Numbered from the stretch's first letter, positions 18,261-28,180 are shown. The stretch is DNA of 64,000 nucleotides from Roseibium sediminicola (GCF_023156505.1 NZ_JALNMJ010000015.1:96341-160340), one strand, 5' to 3'. Program-made: numbers and translations. The notes: generated by a model from the sequence alone, not told the origin.

Positions 18261-18920
18261 CTAATCGAAAATCGAGACGCGTCCGTCCGCAAGCACCATG
18301 CGGCGGGCGTCCACTTGTTCCAGCAGCGCGATATCGTGTGTCGCGATGACGACGGAGGTGCCGAGTTTGTTCAATTCGATGAACAGACGCAACAGACGGC
18401 GGGCGAGCGGCGGGTCTACGTTGCCGGTCGGCTCGTCGGCCAACAGCACTTCCGGACGCGTGATCAGCGCGCGTGCAATCGCCGCCCGCTGTTTTTCACC
18501 GCCTGACAGGACCGGCGGCAGCACATGCATGCGATCGCCGAGCCCAACCCATTTCAGAAGATCGATCACGTCGGAGCGGTACTCGGCCTCCTCCTTGCCC
18601 ACCACACGCAGTGGCAGGGCGACATTTTCATAGGTTGTCAGGTGGTCCAGCAGACGGAAATCCTGAAACACCACGCCGATCTTGCGCCTGAGCTTGGGCA
18701 ATTCGTTTTTTTCAATAACGCTCAGGTCGCGGTTGAACACCTTGATCAGCCCGCGTGTCGGCTGGAGTGACATGAACAGGAGCCGGATCAGGCTGGTCTT
18801 GCCGGCACCGGAGGGGCCGGTCAGGAACTGGAAGGACTGCGGTTCGATCTCAAAGCTGAGATCGCGCAGGATTTCCGGGCCCATTCCATATCTCAATCCG
18901 ACATTTTCAAAGCGGATCAC
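18261..18920 (-). CDS. ftsE: Cell division ATP-binding protein FtsE
   Basis: 219 residues, the typical FtsE length. ABC ATPase motifs are complete: Walker A GPSGAGKTS near residue 35, Q-loop VFQDFRLL, signature LSGGEKQR, Walker B VLLADEPTGNVD and the switch histidine in IATHD. The start is a GTG at 18920 with AGGAG ten bases upstream. First gene of the minus-strand division/envelope operon; the 200 bp before it is shared with the divergent zinc-ribbon gene. Confidence 0.95.
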   Translation of the reverse strand: MIRFENVGLRYGMGPEILRDLSFEIEPQSFQFLTGPSGAGKTSLIRLLFMSLQPTRGLIKVFNRDLSVIEKNELPKLRRKIGVVFQDFRLLDHLTTYENVALPLRVVGKEEAEYRSDVIDLLKWVGLGDRMHVLPPVLSGGEKQRAAIARALITRPEVLLADEPTGNVDPPLARRLLRLFIELNKLGTSVVIATHDIALLEQVDARRMVLADGRVSIFD

Positions 18921-19122
18921 AAAATCACTCCTGTTGATGGCCCTTCTAGGTCTTCGTCTATAGCCTGGCCGTTAACGGTGCATTAATCATATAAAGGTCC
19001 ATTAGAGAGCTGAAAGACCGTCATCCGATTTGCTGGCCTTTGTCCCATATTTCATGCCGGATTTCGACCTGTCGGTTCCCTTAAGAACCGTTTGAGCATG
19101 CCATGACGAAAGGTCTTCGCGC

Positions 19123-20049
19123 ATGAAGATCAAATGTCCGGACTGCAGTACGTCCTACGAAATTAAGGCAGAGGCGGTCGGCGCGGAAGGCCGCAGCGTC
19201 AAATGCGCCAAATGCGGCAACCGCTGGTTCGTCTCGCCGGAGGACGACGAGGTCGGCGATGTCGATTTCAGCGCGGCCGCCGACACCGCCGATGACGATG
19301 AGCCCGCAGTCGAGGACGGCACGGACAAGGACGAGGCCGATTGGGCCGCCGACGCTGAAGACGACGACACGGCGCCGGACGCCGAAGACGACAGCGAACC
19401 CGACGACTTCAAGCCCGAACCGCCCGCTTCCCGTTCGAGCAAGGACGCAGACAAATACGCCGCGGATCTGGAAGACGATGAACCGGAAGGCAGCGGCACC
19501 GACATTGAATCCAGTGCCAAACGTCCAAAAATCATCGTCAATCCCGACAAGTTTCGACGCAATCACGTCGGCGCGTTGCTGAATTGGTTGTTCCGGCGCA
19601 ATTACCGGCGGATCGGCGGCATCGCCCTGTTTGGCGCCGCGGTTGCCGTCTGCGCGATTTTCATCCTCATGCGCGACAATGTGGTCAAGCAGTCGCCCGA
19701 TCTGGCCAGCCTGTTCCAGATGATCGGCTTTGACGTCAATCTGCGCGGTCTGGAGTTCCGCAACCTCAGAACCTTCACCGAAGTTGAGGACGGCAAGCGG
19801 GTTCTGGTCGTCGAAGGCTCGATCCGCAATCTGCTCCAGGAACGCAACACCGTGCCGGCGGTGCGCCTGTCGATCCGCAGCGGCGACATGCAGGAAGTTT
19901 ATGCCTGGACGGTCGAACCGCGCACAAAATCGCTGAACGCACTGGACGAGACCCGGTTCAGGACGATATTAGCCGACCCGCCAGCAAATGCTTCCGATAT
20001 CCAGGTTCGTTTTGTCGAGCGCGGCAAACGGCAAATAGTTCTCGAGTGA
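19123..20049 (+). CDS. MJ0042-type zinc-ribbon, membrane-anchored protein
   Basis: 308 residues. The N-terminus is a zinc ribbon, MKIKCPDCSTSYEI with a second pair in VKCAKCGNRW. A very acidic, probably disordered linker of about 100 residues follows, then a membrane helix (IGGIALFGAAVAVCAIFIL) and a beta-rich extracytoplasmic domain resembling DUF3426 (LVVEGSIRNLLQERNTVPAV). Function is unknown. Its stop overlaps the beginning of the hpt region, so co-transcription with hpt and the response regulator is likely. Confidence 0.85.
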   Translation: MKIKCPDCSTSYEIKAEAVGAEGRSVKCAKCGNRWFVSPEDDEVGDVDFSAAADTADDDEPAVEDGTDKDEADWAADAEDDDTAPDAEDDSEPDDFKPEPPASRSSKDADKYAADLEDDEPEGSGTDIESSAKRPKIIVNPDKFRRNHVGALLNWLFRRNYRRIGGIALFGAAVAVCAIFILMRDNVVKQSPDLASLFQMIGFDVNLRGLEFRNLRTFTEVEDGKRVLVVEGSIRNLLQERNTVPAVRLSIRSGDMQEVYAWTVEPRTKSLNALDETRFRTILADPPANASDIQVRFVERGKRQIVLE

Positions 20050-20051
20050 CC

Positions 20052-20615
20052 ATGACCGCACATATCCACACCCTGTTCGACGAAGACGCCATTGCCCAGC
20101 GGGTCGGCGCGCTTGCGCATGAAATCGGCGAAGGCCGGCCGCAGAACCTTCTGGTGGTGGCCGTGCTCAAGGGCAGTTTCATCTTCGCGGCCGATCTGGT
20201 GCGCGCCATGCACAGGGCCGGTCTGCAGCCGGAAATGGAGTTCATCCATCTGTCGTCTTATGGCGCCGGCACGGAAGGCTCCGACACCATCCGGATTTTG
20301 CGCGATGTTGAAAGTGACGTTAACGACCGCGATATTATTTTGGTGGATGATATCCTGGAATCCGGCCGCACGCTCGCCTTCGCGCGGGCACGGCTGAAAG
20401 ACCGGGGCGCCCGGTCGGTCAAGGTTGCCGCCTTGCTCGATAAACCGGAGCGCCGCAAAGCTGCCATATCTGCCGATTATGTCGGTTTCGCCTGTCCTGA
20501 TAAGTTTGTCGTCGGATATGGTATGGATATGGGCCACGCTTGGCGGCAGTTGCCCTATATTGGATACGTTGCTGCACCGGAGGACGGAGCGGCAGACGGC
20601 AACACAGGAGAGTGA
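20052..20615 (+). CDS. hpt: Hypoxanthine phosphoribosyltransferase
   Basis: 187 residues. The enzyme converts hypoxanthine or guanine and PRPP to IMP or GMP in purine salvage. The PRPP-binding loop is IILVDDILESGRT; LVVAVLKGSFIFAADLVRAM and the base-binding C-terminal region DYVGFACPDKFVVGYGMD fit the family. I chose the ATG at 20052; a GTG six bases earlier overlaps the preceding stop and cannot be excluded. The response regulator starts two bases after its stop. Confidence 0.92.
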   Translation: MTAHIHTLFDEDAIAQRVGALAHEIGEGRPQNLLVVAVLKGSFIFAADLVRAMHRAGLQPEMEFIHLSSYGAGTEGSDTIRILRDVESDVNDRDIILVDDILESGRTLAFARARLKDRGARSVKVAALLDKPERRKAAISADYVGFACPDKFVVGYGMDMGHAWRQLPYIGYVAAPEDGAADGNTGE

Positions 20616-20617
20616 GC

Positions 20618-21013
20618 ATGGCTCGCATTCTTCTTACCGAAGATGATGAAGCTGTCCGCAGCTTCGTAAAGCGCGCCCTCGAACTGGACGGGCATTCCGT
20701 CGAAGCGGTCGAGGATGGCGGCGAAGCGGTGGAATCCCTGTCCCGGGAAGAGGGTGCCTTTGACCTCCTGTTGACGGATATCAAGATGCCGGTCATGGAC
20801 GGCATTGCGCTGGCGCTTCACACAGCGCGCGATTACCCTGACATGCCGATCCTGATAATGACCGGCTTTGCCGATCAACGTGAACGGGCCAACGGTCTGG
20901 AATCCCTGGTGCATGACATCATCACCAAACCGTTTTCGCTGGCCGACATCCGCAAGGTGGTCCGTCAGGCGATTTCCGGCGAAGCGGCCCGGGAAACCCG
21001 CCGCTACGCGTGA
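20618..21013 (+). CDS. Single-domain response regulator (CheY/CpdR-like)
   Basis: 131 residues consisting only of a receiver domain. The acidic pocket is E8-D9-D10, the phospho-acceptor D54 in LLLTDIKMPVMDG, the conserved Thr in LIMTGFA and the Lys in ITKPF. There is no output domain. The style resembles CpdR-type regulators that control ClpXP adaptor function in alphaproteobacteria, but that assignment is tentative. AGGAG precedes the ATG; no histidine kinase is adjacent. Followed by a strong terminator. Confidence 0.85.
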   Translation: MARILLTEDDEAVRSFVKRALELDGHSVEAVEDGGEAVESLSREEGAFDLLLTDIKMPVMDGIALALHTARDYPDMPILIMTGFADQRERANGLESLVHDIITKPFSLADIRKVVRQAISGEAARETRRYA

Positions 21014-21042
21014 CGGCGCCGGTCATTCCTGACTACCGATCG

Positions 21043-21066
21043 AAACCCCGCTTTGGCGGGGTTTTT
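21043..21066 (+). terminator. Rho-independent terminator after the response regulator
   Basis: Stem AACCCCGC / GCGGGGTT with a short T-rich loop, followed by TTTTT, about 30 bp past the stop at 21013. It closes the zinc-ribbon/hpt/response-regulator operon. Confidence 0.85.
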
Positions 21067-21174
21067 GATTGAGGCGTCAGGAGGACAGGGGGGAGGCCGA
21101 GGCCTACAAGCGTCACGAACCCGTTGCTGATGGAAAAACACTTCACCGGGGGACCACCCGAGGGGAGCGGACAA

Positions 21175-21507
21175 TCACCGTTGCCACGCGCCGACAGCAT
21201 CGACAAGCGCATCAATCTGAGTTGCGGTCAGTCTTTCCTGGCCGGCCTGACCATTCTTTCTTGCTATGAAATTGACAGCAGCATATCTGGAGCCGCCCCG
21301 CTCATGGATGCCCCTGACGTGTTCGGTAAAAAACCGTTCCCAAAAGACACGGGACTTCAATTTTAGCGCCTGGATTTCTCTGTCATCGCTTAATCCGGAA
21401 TGCCTTCTCAGGATAGAATTGATCGTTTCGTCAGGCAGACCCATGGTGTCCGCACGCTCAACAAACGCGAGAGGCGTTTCATTCTCGAAGGGTTCATTGT
21501 TCTGCAT
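21175..21507 (-). CDS. Small hypothetical protein, no recognised family
   Basis: About 110 residues starting MQNNEPFENETPLAFVERAD, mostly charged and helical in appearance (DREIQALKLKSRVFWERFF, ATQIDALVDAVGAWQR). No signal peptide or membrane segment. Codon use is less GC-biased than the neighbours. An upstream extension of the frame to 21597 reads through a hairpin and looks non-coding, so I prefer the ATG at 21507. It lies between two terminator-like hairpins, hence is probably transcribed alone. Confidence 0.5.
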   Translation of the reverse strand: MQNNEPFENETPLAFVERADTMGLPDETINSILRRHSGLSDDREIQALKLKSRVFWERFFTEHVRGIHERGGSRYAAVNFIARKNGQAGQERLTATQIDALVDAVGAWQR

Positions 21508-21585
21508 CGACGCGATACTTGCACACAAGATTGCCTTGTGAAAAGTACTGGTTAAGGAACCGGGGCAGGCCGCCCCGGATGCAAG

Positions 21586-21607
21586 AGACCCCGCCAAGGC
21601 GGGGTCT
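21586..21607 (-). terminator. Probable terminator downstream of the DUF4175 gene
   Basis: Perfect 10-bp stem AGACCCCGCC/GGCGGGGTCT with an AA loop; on the minus strand it is followed only by a weak CTTGC tract. It lies about 110 bp past the stop of the large membrane-protein gene. Confidence 0.45.
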
Positions 21608-21718
21608 GTTGACAGTGTCGGACCTTTTCAGACAAACCCCGGCGCGCAGGTCCCAGATCTCCACTTTGCTGCGTGCGGGACGTACGAAATAGAGGTTTGT
21701 CTCCAAATTCCACTCGTA

Positions 21719-24286
21719 TCAATACCGCTTCAGCAACCGCTCCAGATAGTCCAGCTCCAGTTTCGGCCTGGACGGGTCTGAGAAGCGCCGGCGCAGCTCT
21801 TCCAGGATGCGGCGCGCCCGTTGGACGTCAATCTCGTCAGGGATCTGCACCCGGTTGTTGAAATCGGGACCTTCCGTGCGCCGCGGCCGGCCAAGGGGAT
21901 CCTCGTCCAGCGGCGAGGGGCCTTGCGGCGCACCCGCGCCTTCGCCCTGACCCATCATCTGTTCGGTGAGGCCCTGAGCGCCCCGGCGCAGGGCATCCAG
22001 CGCGTTGCCCTGCTGGCCGAGCGCCTGCTGGCCCTGGCCTTCGCCCAGAGACTGCTGCGCATCGCCCATGCTGTCACCGGCTTCGCCAAGGGCCTGGTTC
22101 TGGCCCATGCCGTTCTGGTTCAGCTGGTCCATCAGCTCCTGCAGCTGCTGGGCCAGGTCGCCCTGGCCCTGTTGCAGCTGTTCCAGCATCTGTTCCAGCT
22201 GTTCCTGGGTCATTTGCTGTCCCTGGCCCTGCTGTTGCTGCTGTTGCTGACCACGCTGCTGCTGGTCCTGATTGTATTTGTGCGTTTCATCCATCAGCTG
22301 CTGCTGCTTTTGGATCATCTCACCCAGCTGGTTGAGCATCTCCATCATTTCGCTGCTCATGCCGTTGGGCATCATCTGGGGCCGTCCGGCCTGCAGGTTC
22401 TCCAGCATCTGCTGCATCTGGGCCAGCAGCTCACGCGCAGCATCGCGCGAGCCGGTGCGCGCCAGTTCCTCGATCCGGTCCAGCATGTCGCTTAAGTCCT
22501 GCTGGTTGAGCGTCTGCTGATTGCCGTCGAACGGCTGCATGGCCTGCGGGTTCTGGCGCATCTGTTCGGCGAGCGCCTGCATGTATTCGTTCAGCGCTTC
22601 GCGCAGCTGCTGGGTCAGTTTGGCGATCTCCTCGTCGCTTGCACCTTCCTCCAGCGCCTTGCGCAGGGCTTCCTGGGCATCGCGCAGCTTGCGTTCGGCC
22701 GCCGACAGGTCGCCGTCCTCGATCGACAGGGCCAGATCCCACAGCAGCGGCAGCAGGTCTTTCAGCTCCTCGTCCGTCTGCGCCTGGATCAGCTCGCCAT
22801 AGGCAAAGCGCATGCCCAGATAGTTGCGCGGTTTGAAGTTGAAATGGTGCGGCGCCAGCATCAGGGCATCGAAGGCAATGATCACCTGGTCCTGGTTCTG
22901 GGCATCGAGCGCCAGATTGCGGCGCTGTTCGGCCACGGCCCGCGCCAGCGGCTTGCTGAAGCGCCGCTGCGGCAGCGTGATCCGATAGGCCGGCGATACG
23001 CCCTCCTGCCCAGCCTGGTCACGCGCTGTCAGCAGCAGATCGACCTCCGAGCCGGCCCAGGGATGGGAGGTCAGGTCCCGGATCGTTTCGGCGGTCTTGG
23101 CCGTGCCCGCGCGCGGCGGCAGCGACAACGGAAATTGCGGCGCCTCCACCAGTGGCCGGGGCACGCGCCTGCCGTGATCGGGATTGGGCAGGGGCACGAT
23201 CCGCGCCTCGGCCGCCACCACGCCATAATCGTCCTTCACGAGATAGGAAAATTTGAGCGCGCCGCTGAGCTGTTCTTCCGGATCGTCGGTCAGACGGATC
23301 TCCGGCGCATCGTCCGGTCTCACCGCGAACACGTAGCTGAGCAGGCGTTCCTCGCCGTTTTTCACTTCAACAATGCCGGTTGTCTCCAGCTTCAGGCGGC
23401 GCTCCACCGGCAACAGCTTGGCCAGCTCCGGATCGGCGGTTTCCGCCGTTTCCTCTGGAGCGATCAGTTGCGGTTCCTGATCGTCCGGCCCTGCGAAGGT
23501 TACGGCAAGGCCCGGCGCTCCCTGGCTTCGGACCACCAGGACGGCGCCTTCCGGTACCGAGATCGGTGCGCCGGGATCCCGCAATTGAGCGCTTTCGCCG
23601 GTCAGGTAGATCGGCGGCTCGCTGGTATAGAGCGGCGGGGTGACCCAGGCATCGAGGCGGCTCGGCGCTTCGACGGTCGTGAACGGGTTCTGGAAGGCCG
23701 AAACGAGCCGGCCGAGCCGGTCGCCGCCGGCGGTGGAAAAGCCGATCACCAGCAGGCAGGCCGCCAGCACGCGCAGGGCCCAGGGATCGCGGCGGAAGGC
23801 CTGCGGATCCGGAGCCTTGGAGCGGATCGCGGCCACGGTTTCGGCGGTCCGGCGCTGGTGCAGGGCCCAGATGGCCTGGCTGTCGGGATTCCCGGTACCG
23901 ATGGAGAGTTCGTCTTCGAGCGCGGTCAGCGGGCGGTGCTCAAACCCGGAGGCTTTTTCAACCCGGCCGAGGGCGTCTTCCCGAGACGGCCAGCGCAGCG
24001 ACAGCAAATCCCTGGCCGCATAAAGGGCAAGACCGGCAAAGACCAGAACACCCAAAGGTCCGGCCCAGGCCGGCAGGACCAGCCACAGTCCGAGCCAGGA
24101 CACGCCGACAAACAGACCGATCACGACAAGAACGGGCAGCACCGCGCGCCAGAGACGTTCCACAAACAGCGCCCAGCGGCTCTGCCGCACCAGCCGGTCG
24201 AGGCGCGCCTTGATGAAGGCCCGCCAGCCATAAGGCTCGGGACGCTGCGTTTGAATGGGGTCTCGGTCGCTGTCAGTTGGGCTCAA
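21719..24286 (-). CDS. TIGR02302/DUF4175 large membrane protein
   Basis: 855 residues from a TTG at 24286 preceded by GGAGG. The first 110 residues hold two membrane helices (RAVLPVLVVIGLFVGVSWLG, PLGVLVFAGLALYAA), and another lies near 175. The middle is a large beta-rich extracytoplasmic region; from about residue 560 it becomes helical and extremely glutamine/methionine-rich (QQQQ runs around nt 22200-22300). This architecture matches the TIGR02302 family of alphaproteobacteria, function unknown. It follows lysA on the same strand by 138 bp. Confidence 0.85.
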   Translation of the reverse strand: MSPTDSDRDPIQTQRPEPYGWRAFIKARLDRLVRQSRWALFVERLWRAVLPVLVVIGLFVGVSWLGLWLVLPAWAGPLGVLVFAGLALYAARDLLSLRWPSREDALGRVEKASGFEHRPLTALEDELSIGTGNPDSQAIWALHQRRTAETVAAIRSKAPDPQAFRRDPWALRVLAACLLVIGFSTAGGDRLGRLVSAFQNPFTTVEAPSRLDAWVTPPLYTSEPPIYLTGESAQLRDPGAPISVPEGAVLVVRSQGAPGLAVTFAGPDDQEPQLIAPEETAETADPELAKLLPVERRLKLETTGIVEVKNGEERLLSYVFAVRPDDAPEIRLTDDPEEQLSGALKFSYLVKDDYGVVAAEARIVPLPNPDHGRRVPRPLVEAPQFPLSLPPRAGTAKTAETIRDLTSHPWAGSEVDLLLTARDQAGQEGVSPAYRITLPQRRFSKPLARAVAEQRRNLALDAQNQDQVIIAFDALMLAPHHFNFKPRNYLGMRFAYGELIQAQTDEELKDLLPLLWDLALSIEDGDLSAAERKLRDAQEALRKALEEGASDEEIAKLTQQLREALNEYMQALAEQMRQNPQAMQPFDGNQQTLNQQDLSDMLDRIEELARTGSRDAARELLAQMQQMLENLQAGRPQMMPNGMSSEMMEMLNQLGEMIQKQQQLMDETHKYNQDQQQRGQQQQQQQGQGQQMTQEQLEQMLEQLQQGQGDLAQQLQELMDQLNQNGMGQNQALGEAGDSMGDAQQSLGEGQGQQALGQQGNALDALRRGAQGLTEQMMGQGEGAGAPQGPSPLDEDPLGRPRRTEGPDFNNRVQIPDEIDVQRARRILEELRRRFSDPSRPKLELDYLERLLKRY

Positions 24287-24424
24287 GGACGCCTCCGGTT
24301 ATCGTCCCGAGAGCTGCCGGTTTGTGCCGGAAACGCAGCCCGCAGGACCTGCCACCCTCTCTAAGGTGAGGCAAAGGAGGCTTTCCGGCAACCTGTCGGA
24401 TCAACTAATTGCCGGAAGATTGTG

Positions 24425-25699
24425 TCACGAACCGTTGAGCCAGTCCGGGATCCGGTCGAGGCCGATCAGTTCCTCATAGCTGGTCCGGGGCCGAATAACC
24501 GCGAATTGGTCAGCATTTACGAGCACTTCCGGCACCAGAAGGCGTGAATTGTAGGTGCAGGACTGCACCGCGCCATAGGCTCCCGCGGAATAGACCGCCA
24601 GCATGTCGCCGGCATTTACCCTGGGCATATCCCGGTTCTGGGCCAGAAAATCGCCTGTCTCGCAGACCGGACCGACAATATCGGCTTTGATTCGCGCAGC
24701 ACCCGCATCGGGCTCCTGCACGGGGCGAACCTCGTGATAGGCCTCGTAAAGGGTCGGACGGATGAGGTCGTTCATTGCGCCGTCGACGATCACGAATGTC
24801 TTGTCGGCGCCTTCCTTCACATAGATGACTTCGGTGACCAGGATCCCGGCGTTACCGGCGATCATCCGGCCTGGCTCGAACATCACCTTGCAGTCCAGCT
24901 CGCGGACATGCTTCTTGACGACTTCGGCATAGGCGTCCGGATGGGGCGGCGGGTTGTTGTCGGTGACATAGGGGATGCCCAGACCGCCACCGAGATCGAC
25001 GTGGTCGATGCTGTGTCCCTGTGACCTCAGATCCGTGATCAGGTCGCCCAGGCGCGAGAAGGCGTTGTCGAACGGTTCCAGCTCGGTGATCTGCGAGCCG
25101 ATATGCATGTCGATGCCCGTGACCTTGATGCCCGGCAGCGCGGCCGCTTCCGCATAGACTTCCCGTGCACGCTGCCAGGGAATGCCGAACTTGTTCTCGG
25201 CCTTGCCGGTGGCGATCTTGGCGTGGGTCTTGGCGTCGACATCCGGATTGATGCGCATCGACACACGGGCAGTCTTGCCCATGCGGCTCGCCACCCGCGA
25301 CAGCTGGCGCAGTTCCGGCTCGGATTCCACGTTGAAGCACAGAATATCTTCTTCCAGCGCATAGGCCTGTTCGGCTTCGGTCTTGCCGACGCCGGAAAAG
25401 ACGATCCTGTCGGCCGGCACGCCGGCGGCGCGGGCCCGGCGCAATTCGCCTTCCGAGACGACGTCCATGCCGGCGCCCAGCTGTGCCAGCGTCTTCAGCA
25501 CCGCCTGGTTTGAATTCGCCTTCATGGCGTAGCAGACCAGTGACGGAATGTCGTCAAAGGCGGAAGAAAACACCTGGAAGTGACGTGTCAGCGTGGCCGT
25601 CGAATAGCAGTAGAACGGCGTGCCAACAGCCCGCGCGATCTCTTCAACCGGCACATCTTCGGCGTGGAGCGCGCCGTTTTTATAATCGAAATGATGCAA
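24425..25699 (-). CDS. lysA: Diaminopimelate decarboxylase
   Basis: 424 residues. LysA decarboxylates meso-diaminopimelate to L-lysine, using PLP. The Schiff-base lysine is K60 in CYAMKANSN; HIGSQ, the glycine-rich phosphate loop DLGGGLGIPY, EPGRMIAGNAG and the dimer-interface C-E-T-G-D motif (GPVCETGDFL) are all present. The start is a TTG at 25699 with GAGGGCAG upstream. Operon order argH, lptM, lysA is conserved in this bacterial group. Confidence 0.95.
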   Translation of the reverse strand: MHHFDYKNGALHAEDVPVEEIARAVGTPFYCYSTATLTRHFQVFSSAFDDIPSLVCYAMKANSNQAVLKTLAQLGAGMDVVSEGELRRARAAGVPADRIVFSGVGKTEAEQAYALEEDILCFNVESEPELRQLSRVASRMGKTARVSMRINPDVDAKTHAKIATGKAENKFGIPWQRAREVYAEAAALPGIKVTGIDMHIGSQITELEPFDNAFSRLGDLITDLRSQGHSIDHVDLGGGLGIPYVTDNNPPPHPDAYAEVVKKHVRELDCKVMFEPGRMIAGNAGILVTEVIYVKEGADKTFVIVDGAMNDLIRPTLYEAYHEVRPVQEPDAGAARIKADIVGPVCETGDFLAQNRDMPRVNAGDMLAVYSAGAYGAVQSCTYNSRLLVPEVLVNADQFAVIRPRTSYEELIGLDRIPDWLNGS

Positions 25700-25753
25700 G
25701 GACTGCCCTCGTGCGGCTAGGGCGCGGTGTCTTCGGTGACCGGCGCCGGATCC

Positions 25754-25966
25754 TTATCGGATCAGAAAATCCAGAAAGAACGGCTCATCGTTTTTCGGCG
25801 CAGGCTCGGCCGGCGCGGCGGCAACGGCCGGGTCGACGGCGGCACCGGCTTGCGGCGCTGCCGCGCCCGGATCGTCCAGGCCGCCCTTGCGGCCGCATCC
25901 CGCCAGGGTCACGCTCAGGCAAAGGCCGAGCAAAGCCAGGGTTTTGAGCCGGGGTGTCATCGCCAT
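25754..25966 (-). CDS. lptM: Small lipoprotein, LptM/YifL-like
   Basis: 70 residues. The signal peptide LKTLALLGLCLSVTLAGC ends in a lipobox with the lipidated Cys, followed by GRKGGLDDPG, which resembles the conserved CG.KG.L..P start of LptM, a lipoprotein assisting disulfide maturation of the LPS translocon LptD. The rest is an Ala/Pro-rich linker. The ATG at 25966 follows AAAGGGCAG. The location between argH and lysA is typical of this family. Confidence 0.8.
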   Translation of the reverse strand: MAMTPRLKTLALLGLCLSVTLAGCGRKGGLDDPGAAAPQAGAAVDPAVAAAPAEPAPKNDEPFFLDFLIR

Positions 25967-26073
25967 TCTGCCCTTTTGAACCGGTTGGCCCGCGCTCTGG
26001 AAAACGCGGGCAGCTTCTCGTGTGCTTGCGCCAGTCACTCTCCTCGCATGTGACGGCGCATTCGGCAAGGGCT

Positions 26074-27459
26074 TCAGGCCCTTGCCAGCTCTTTCTGCCA
26101 GCGGCGCGCCTGTTTGCGGACATTGACCGGTGAAGTCCCGCCATAGCTGACGCGGCTGCGCACCGACTTGTCGACCGACAGGACCTGGAAGATTTCCTCG
26201 GTGATTTTCGGCTCAATCGCCTGCATCTCTTCCAGAGACACCTTGTGCAGCTCGATGTTCTTCTCCACGGCGAGCGCGACAATGCGGCCCGTGACGTGAT
26301 GCGCGTCGCGGAACGGCAGCCCCAGCACCCGCACCAGCCAGTCGGCCAGGTCCGTTGCCGTGGAATAGCCCGAACCGGCGGCTTTTTTCATGGCTTTCAC
26401 CACCGGTTCCAGATCGCGCATCATGCCGGTCATCGCGGCCAGCGCCAGGGACACGCTGGCCAGTCCGTCAAAGGCCTGTTCCTTGTCTTCCTGCATGTCC
26501 TTGGAATAGGCCAGTGGCAAGCCCTTCATCATCACCAGCAGCGCCTGCAGGGAGCCGTAGATGCGTCCGGACTTGGCGCGCACCAGCTCGGCGGCGTCCG
26601 GGTTTTTCTTCTGCGGCATGATCGACGAGCCGGTCGAGAACTTGTCGGACAGCTTGACGAAGCCGAACTGCGCCGAACACCAGATCACGATTTCCTCGGC
26701 AAGGCGCGAGAGATGCATCGCGGTCAGCGAGGCCGCGGCCAGGGCTTCGATGACAAAGTCCCGGTCCGACACCGCATCGAGCGAATTGGCCGCCGGCCGG
26801 TCAAAACCAAGAGCCTTGGCCGTAATGTGCCGGTCGATCGGAAAGGACGTTCCGGCGAGCGCAGCGGCGCCGAGCGGGCATTCGTTCATGCGCTTGCGCG
26901 CGTCCCGCACCCGTCCGCGGTCCCGGCCGAACATCTCCACATAGGCCAGCAGATGATGGCCGAATGTGACCGGTTGGGCCGATTGCAGGTGCGTAAAGCC
27001 GGGCATGACCACCGAAGCATGGGTCTCCGCCTTTTCGGCAAGCACCTGCATCAGCTCGCTCAGCTGTGCGTCCAGCGTGTCCAGCGTGTCGCGCACCCAG
27101 AGGCGGAAATCGGTGGCCACCTGATCGTTGCGCGAGCGCGCGGTGTGCAGGCGGCCGGCGGCCGGACCGATCAGCTCGGCCAGCCGCGCCTCGATATTCA
27201 TGTGAATGTCTTCGAGCGCGCGAGAGAAGGTGAAGGTGCCGCCTTCGATCTCTGACAGGATTGTGTCTAGACCTTGAACGATCTTGTCGGCATCGTCCCG
27301 CGTCACAATGTCTTTTTCCGCGAGCATGCGCACATGGGCTTTCGAGCCGTCGATGTCCTGCCTATATAGCTTCCGGTCGTAGTCGATGGAGGCGTTGATC
27401 TCCTCCATGATGGCGTCCGGTCCCTCGGCGAACCGGCCTCCCCACATGCGATTGCTCAT
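26074..27459 (-). CDS. argH: Argininosuccinate lyase
   Basis: 461 residues. ArgH cleaves argininosuccinate to arginine and fumarate in the last step of arginine synthesis. The fumarase-superfamily signature [13 protein letters not shown] is intact, as are [11 protein letters not shown] at the N-terminus and [16 protein letters not shown]. The ATG at 27459 follows AAGGGACAGG; a longer frame to 27525 is not family-like. Divergent from tlpA with about 40 bp between starts. Confidence 0.95.
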   Translation of the reverse strand: MSNRMWGGRFAEGPDAIMEEINASIDYDRKLYRQDIDGSKAHVRMLAEKDIVTRDDADKIVQGLDTILSEIEGGTFTFSRALEDIHMNIEARLAELIGPAAGRLHTARSRNDQVATDFRLWVRDTLDTLDAQLSELMQVLAEKAETHASVVMPGFTHLQSAQPVTFGHHLLAYVEMFGRDRGRVRDARKRMNECPLGAAALAGTSFPIDRHITAKALGFDRPAANSLDAVSDRDFVIEALAAASLTAMHLSRLAEEIVIWCSAQFGFVKLSDKFSTGSSIMPQKKNPDAAELVRAKSGRIYGSLQALLVMMKGLPLAYSKDMQEDKEQAFDGLASVSLALAAMTGMMRDLEPVVKAMKKAAGSGYSTATDLADWLVRVLGLPFRDAHHVTGRIVALAVEKNIELHKVSLEEMQAIEPKITEEIFQVLSVDKSVRSRVSYGGTSPVNVRKQARRWQKELARA

Positions 27460-27500
27460 GTCCTGTCCCTTAGAAGGCGCCCCGGATGGGGTGTGAACGA

Positions 27501-28163
27501 ATGACCAAGCCAACCGAACCCGCAAAAGCCTCCAGACGCGGACTTTATGCCGCCGGGCTCGCCGGTGCAGTGGCCGCCGTAGCGGCTCTATACGTGATCG
27601 TTGGTCCGAATGGCAACATCACCGGCGTGCAAAGCTGTTCGGCGGCGCTTGACCTGGCCAAGTCCGCCAGGCCCTTTGCCACCGGCGAAGTGGCCGCCTT
27701 CCTGCCGGCGAGCCAGCCGCTCGACCTTCAGCATCTGGCTTTCCAGGGCGAAGACGGCATGCAGGTTTCGCTGGCCGATTTCAAGGACAAGACGGTCCTG
27801 CTCAATCTGTGGGCGACCTGGTGCGCACCCTGCCGCAAGGAAATGCCGGCGCTGGACGAGTTGCAGGCCGAGATGGGCAGTGACGATTTCGAGGTGGTGG
27901 CGGTCAATCTCGACCGGGGCGGACCGGAGAAGCCCAAGACGTTCCTGTCCGAGATCGGCGTCAGCAAGCTGGGCTTTTATCAGGACAGCTCAAACAAGCT
28001 GCTGCAGGATTTGAGGAAAGTCGCCCGCGCAACCGGGTTGCCGACCACGATCCTGGTCAGCCCGCAGGGTTGCGAGATCGGAACCATGTACGGCCCCGCC
28101 GAATGGGCATCCGGCGAGGCCAAGGCACTTATTCAGTCCGTGATGAAACCCTCCGGCGCCTGA
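27501..28163 (+). CDS. tlpA: Thiol:disulfide interchange protein TlpA
   Basis: 220 residues. A basic N-terminus and one helix ([20 protein letters not shown]) anchor a periplasmic thioredoxin fold. The redox motif is WATWCAPC with C108 and C111, and the cis-Pro loop is TGLPTTILV. TlpA-type proteins reduce copper chaperones or apocytochromes during cytochrome oxidase maturation. The conserved structural disulfide candidates C46 and C in SPQGCEIG match the alphaproteobacterial TlpA type. Divergent from argH. Confidence 0.9.
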   Translation: MTKPTEPAKASRRGLYAAGLAGAVAAVAALYVIVGPNGNITGVQSCSAALDLAKSARPFATGEVAAFLPASQPLDLQHLAFQGEDGMQVSLADFKDKTVLLNLWATWCAPCRKEMPALDELQAEMGSDDFEVVAVNLDRGGPEKPKTFLSEIGVSKLGFYQDSSNKLLQDLRKVARATGLPTTILVSPQGCEIGTMYGPAEWASGEAKALIQSVMKPSGA

Positions 28164-28180
28164 CGGCGCTTGAGAATTCC

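Noticed and set aside
21494..21706. 70-residue minus-strand frame after the DUF4175 gene
   Set aside because: It crosses a terminator-like hairpin and overlaps the start of the orphan gene; residues are not protein-like.
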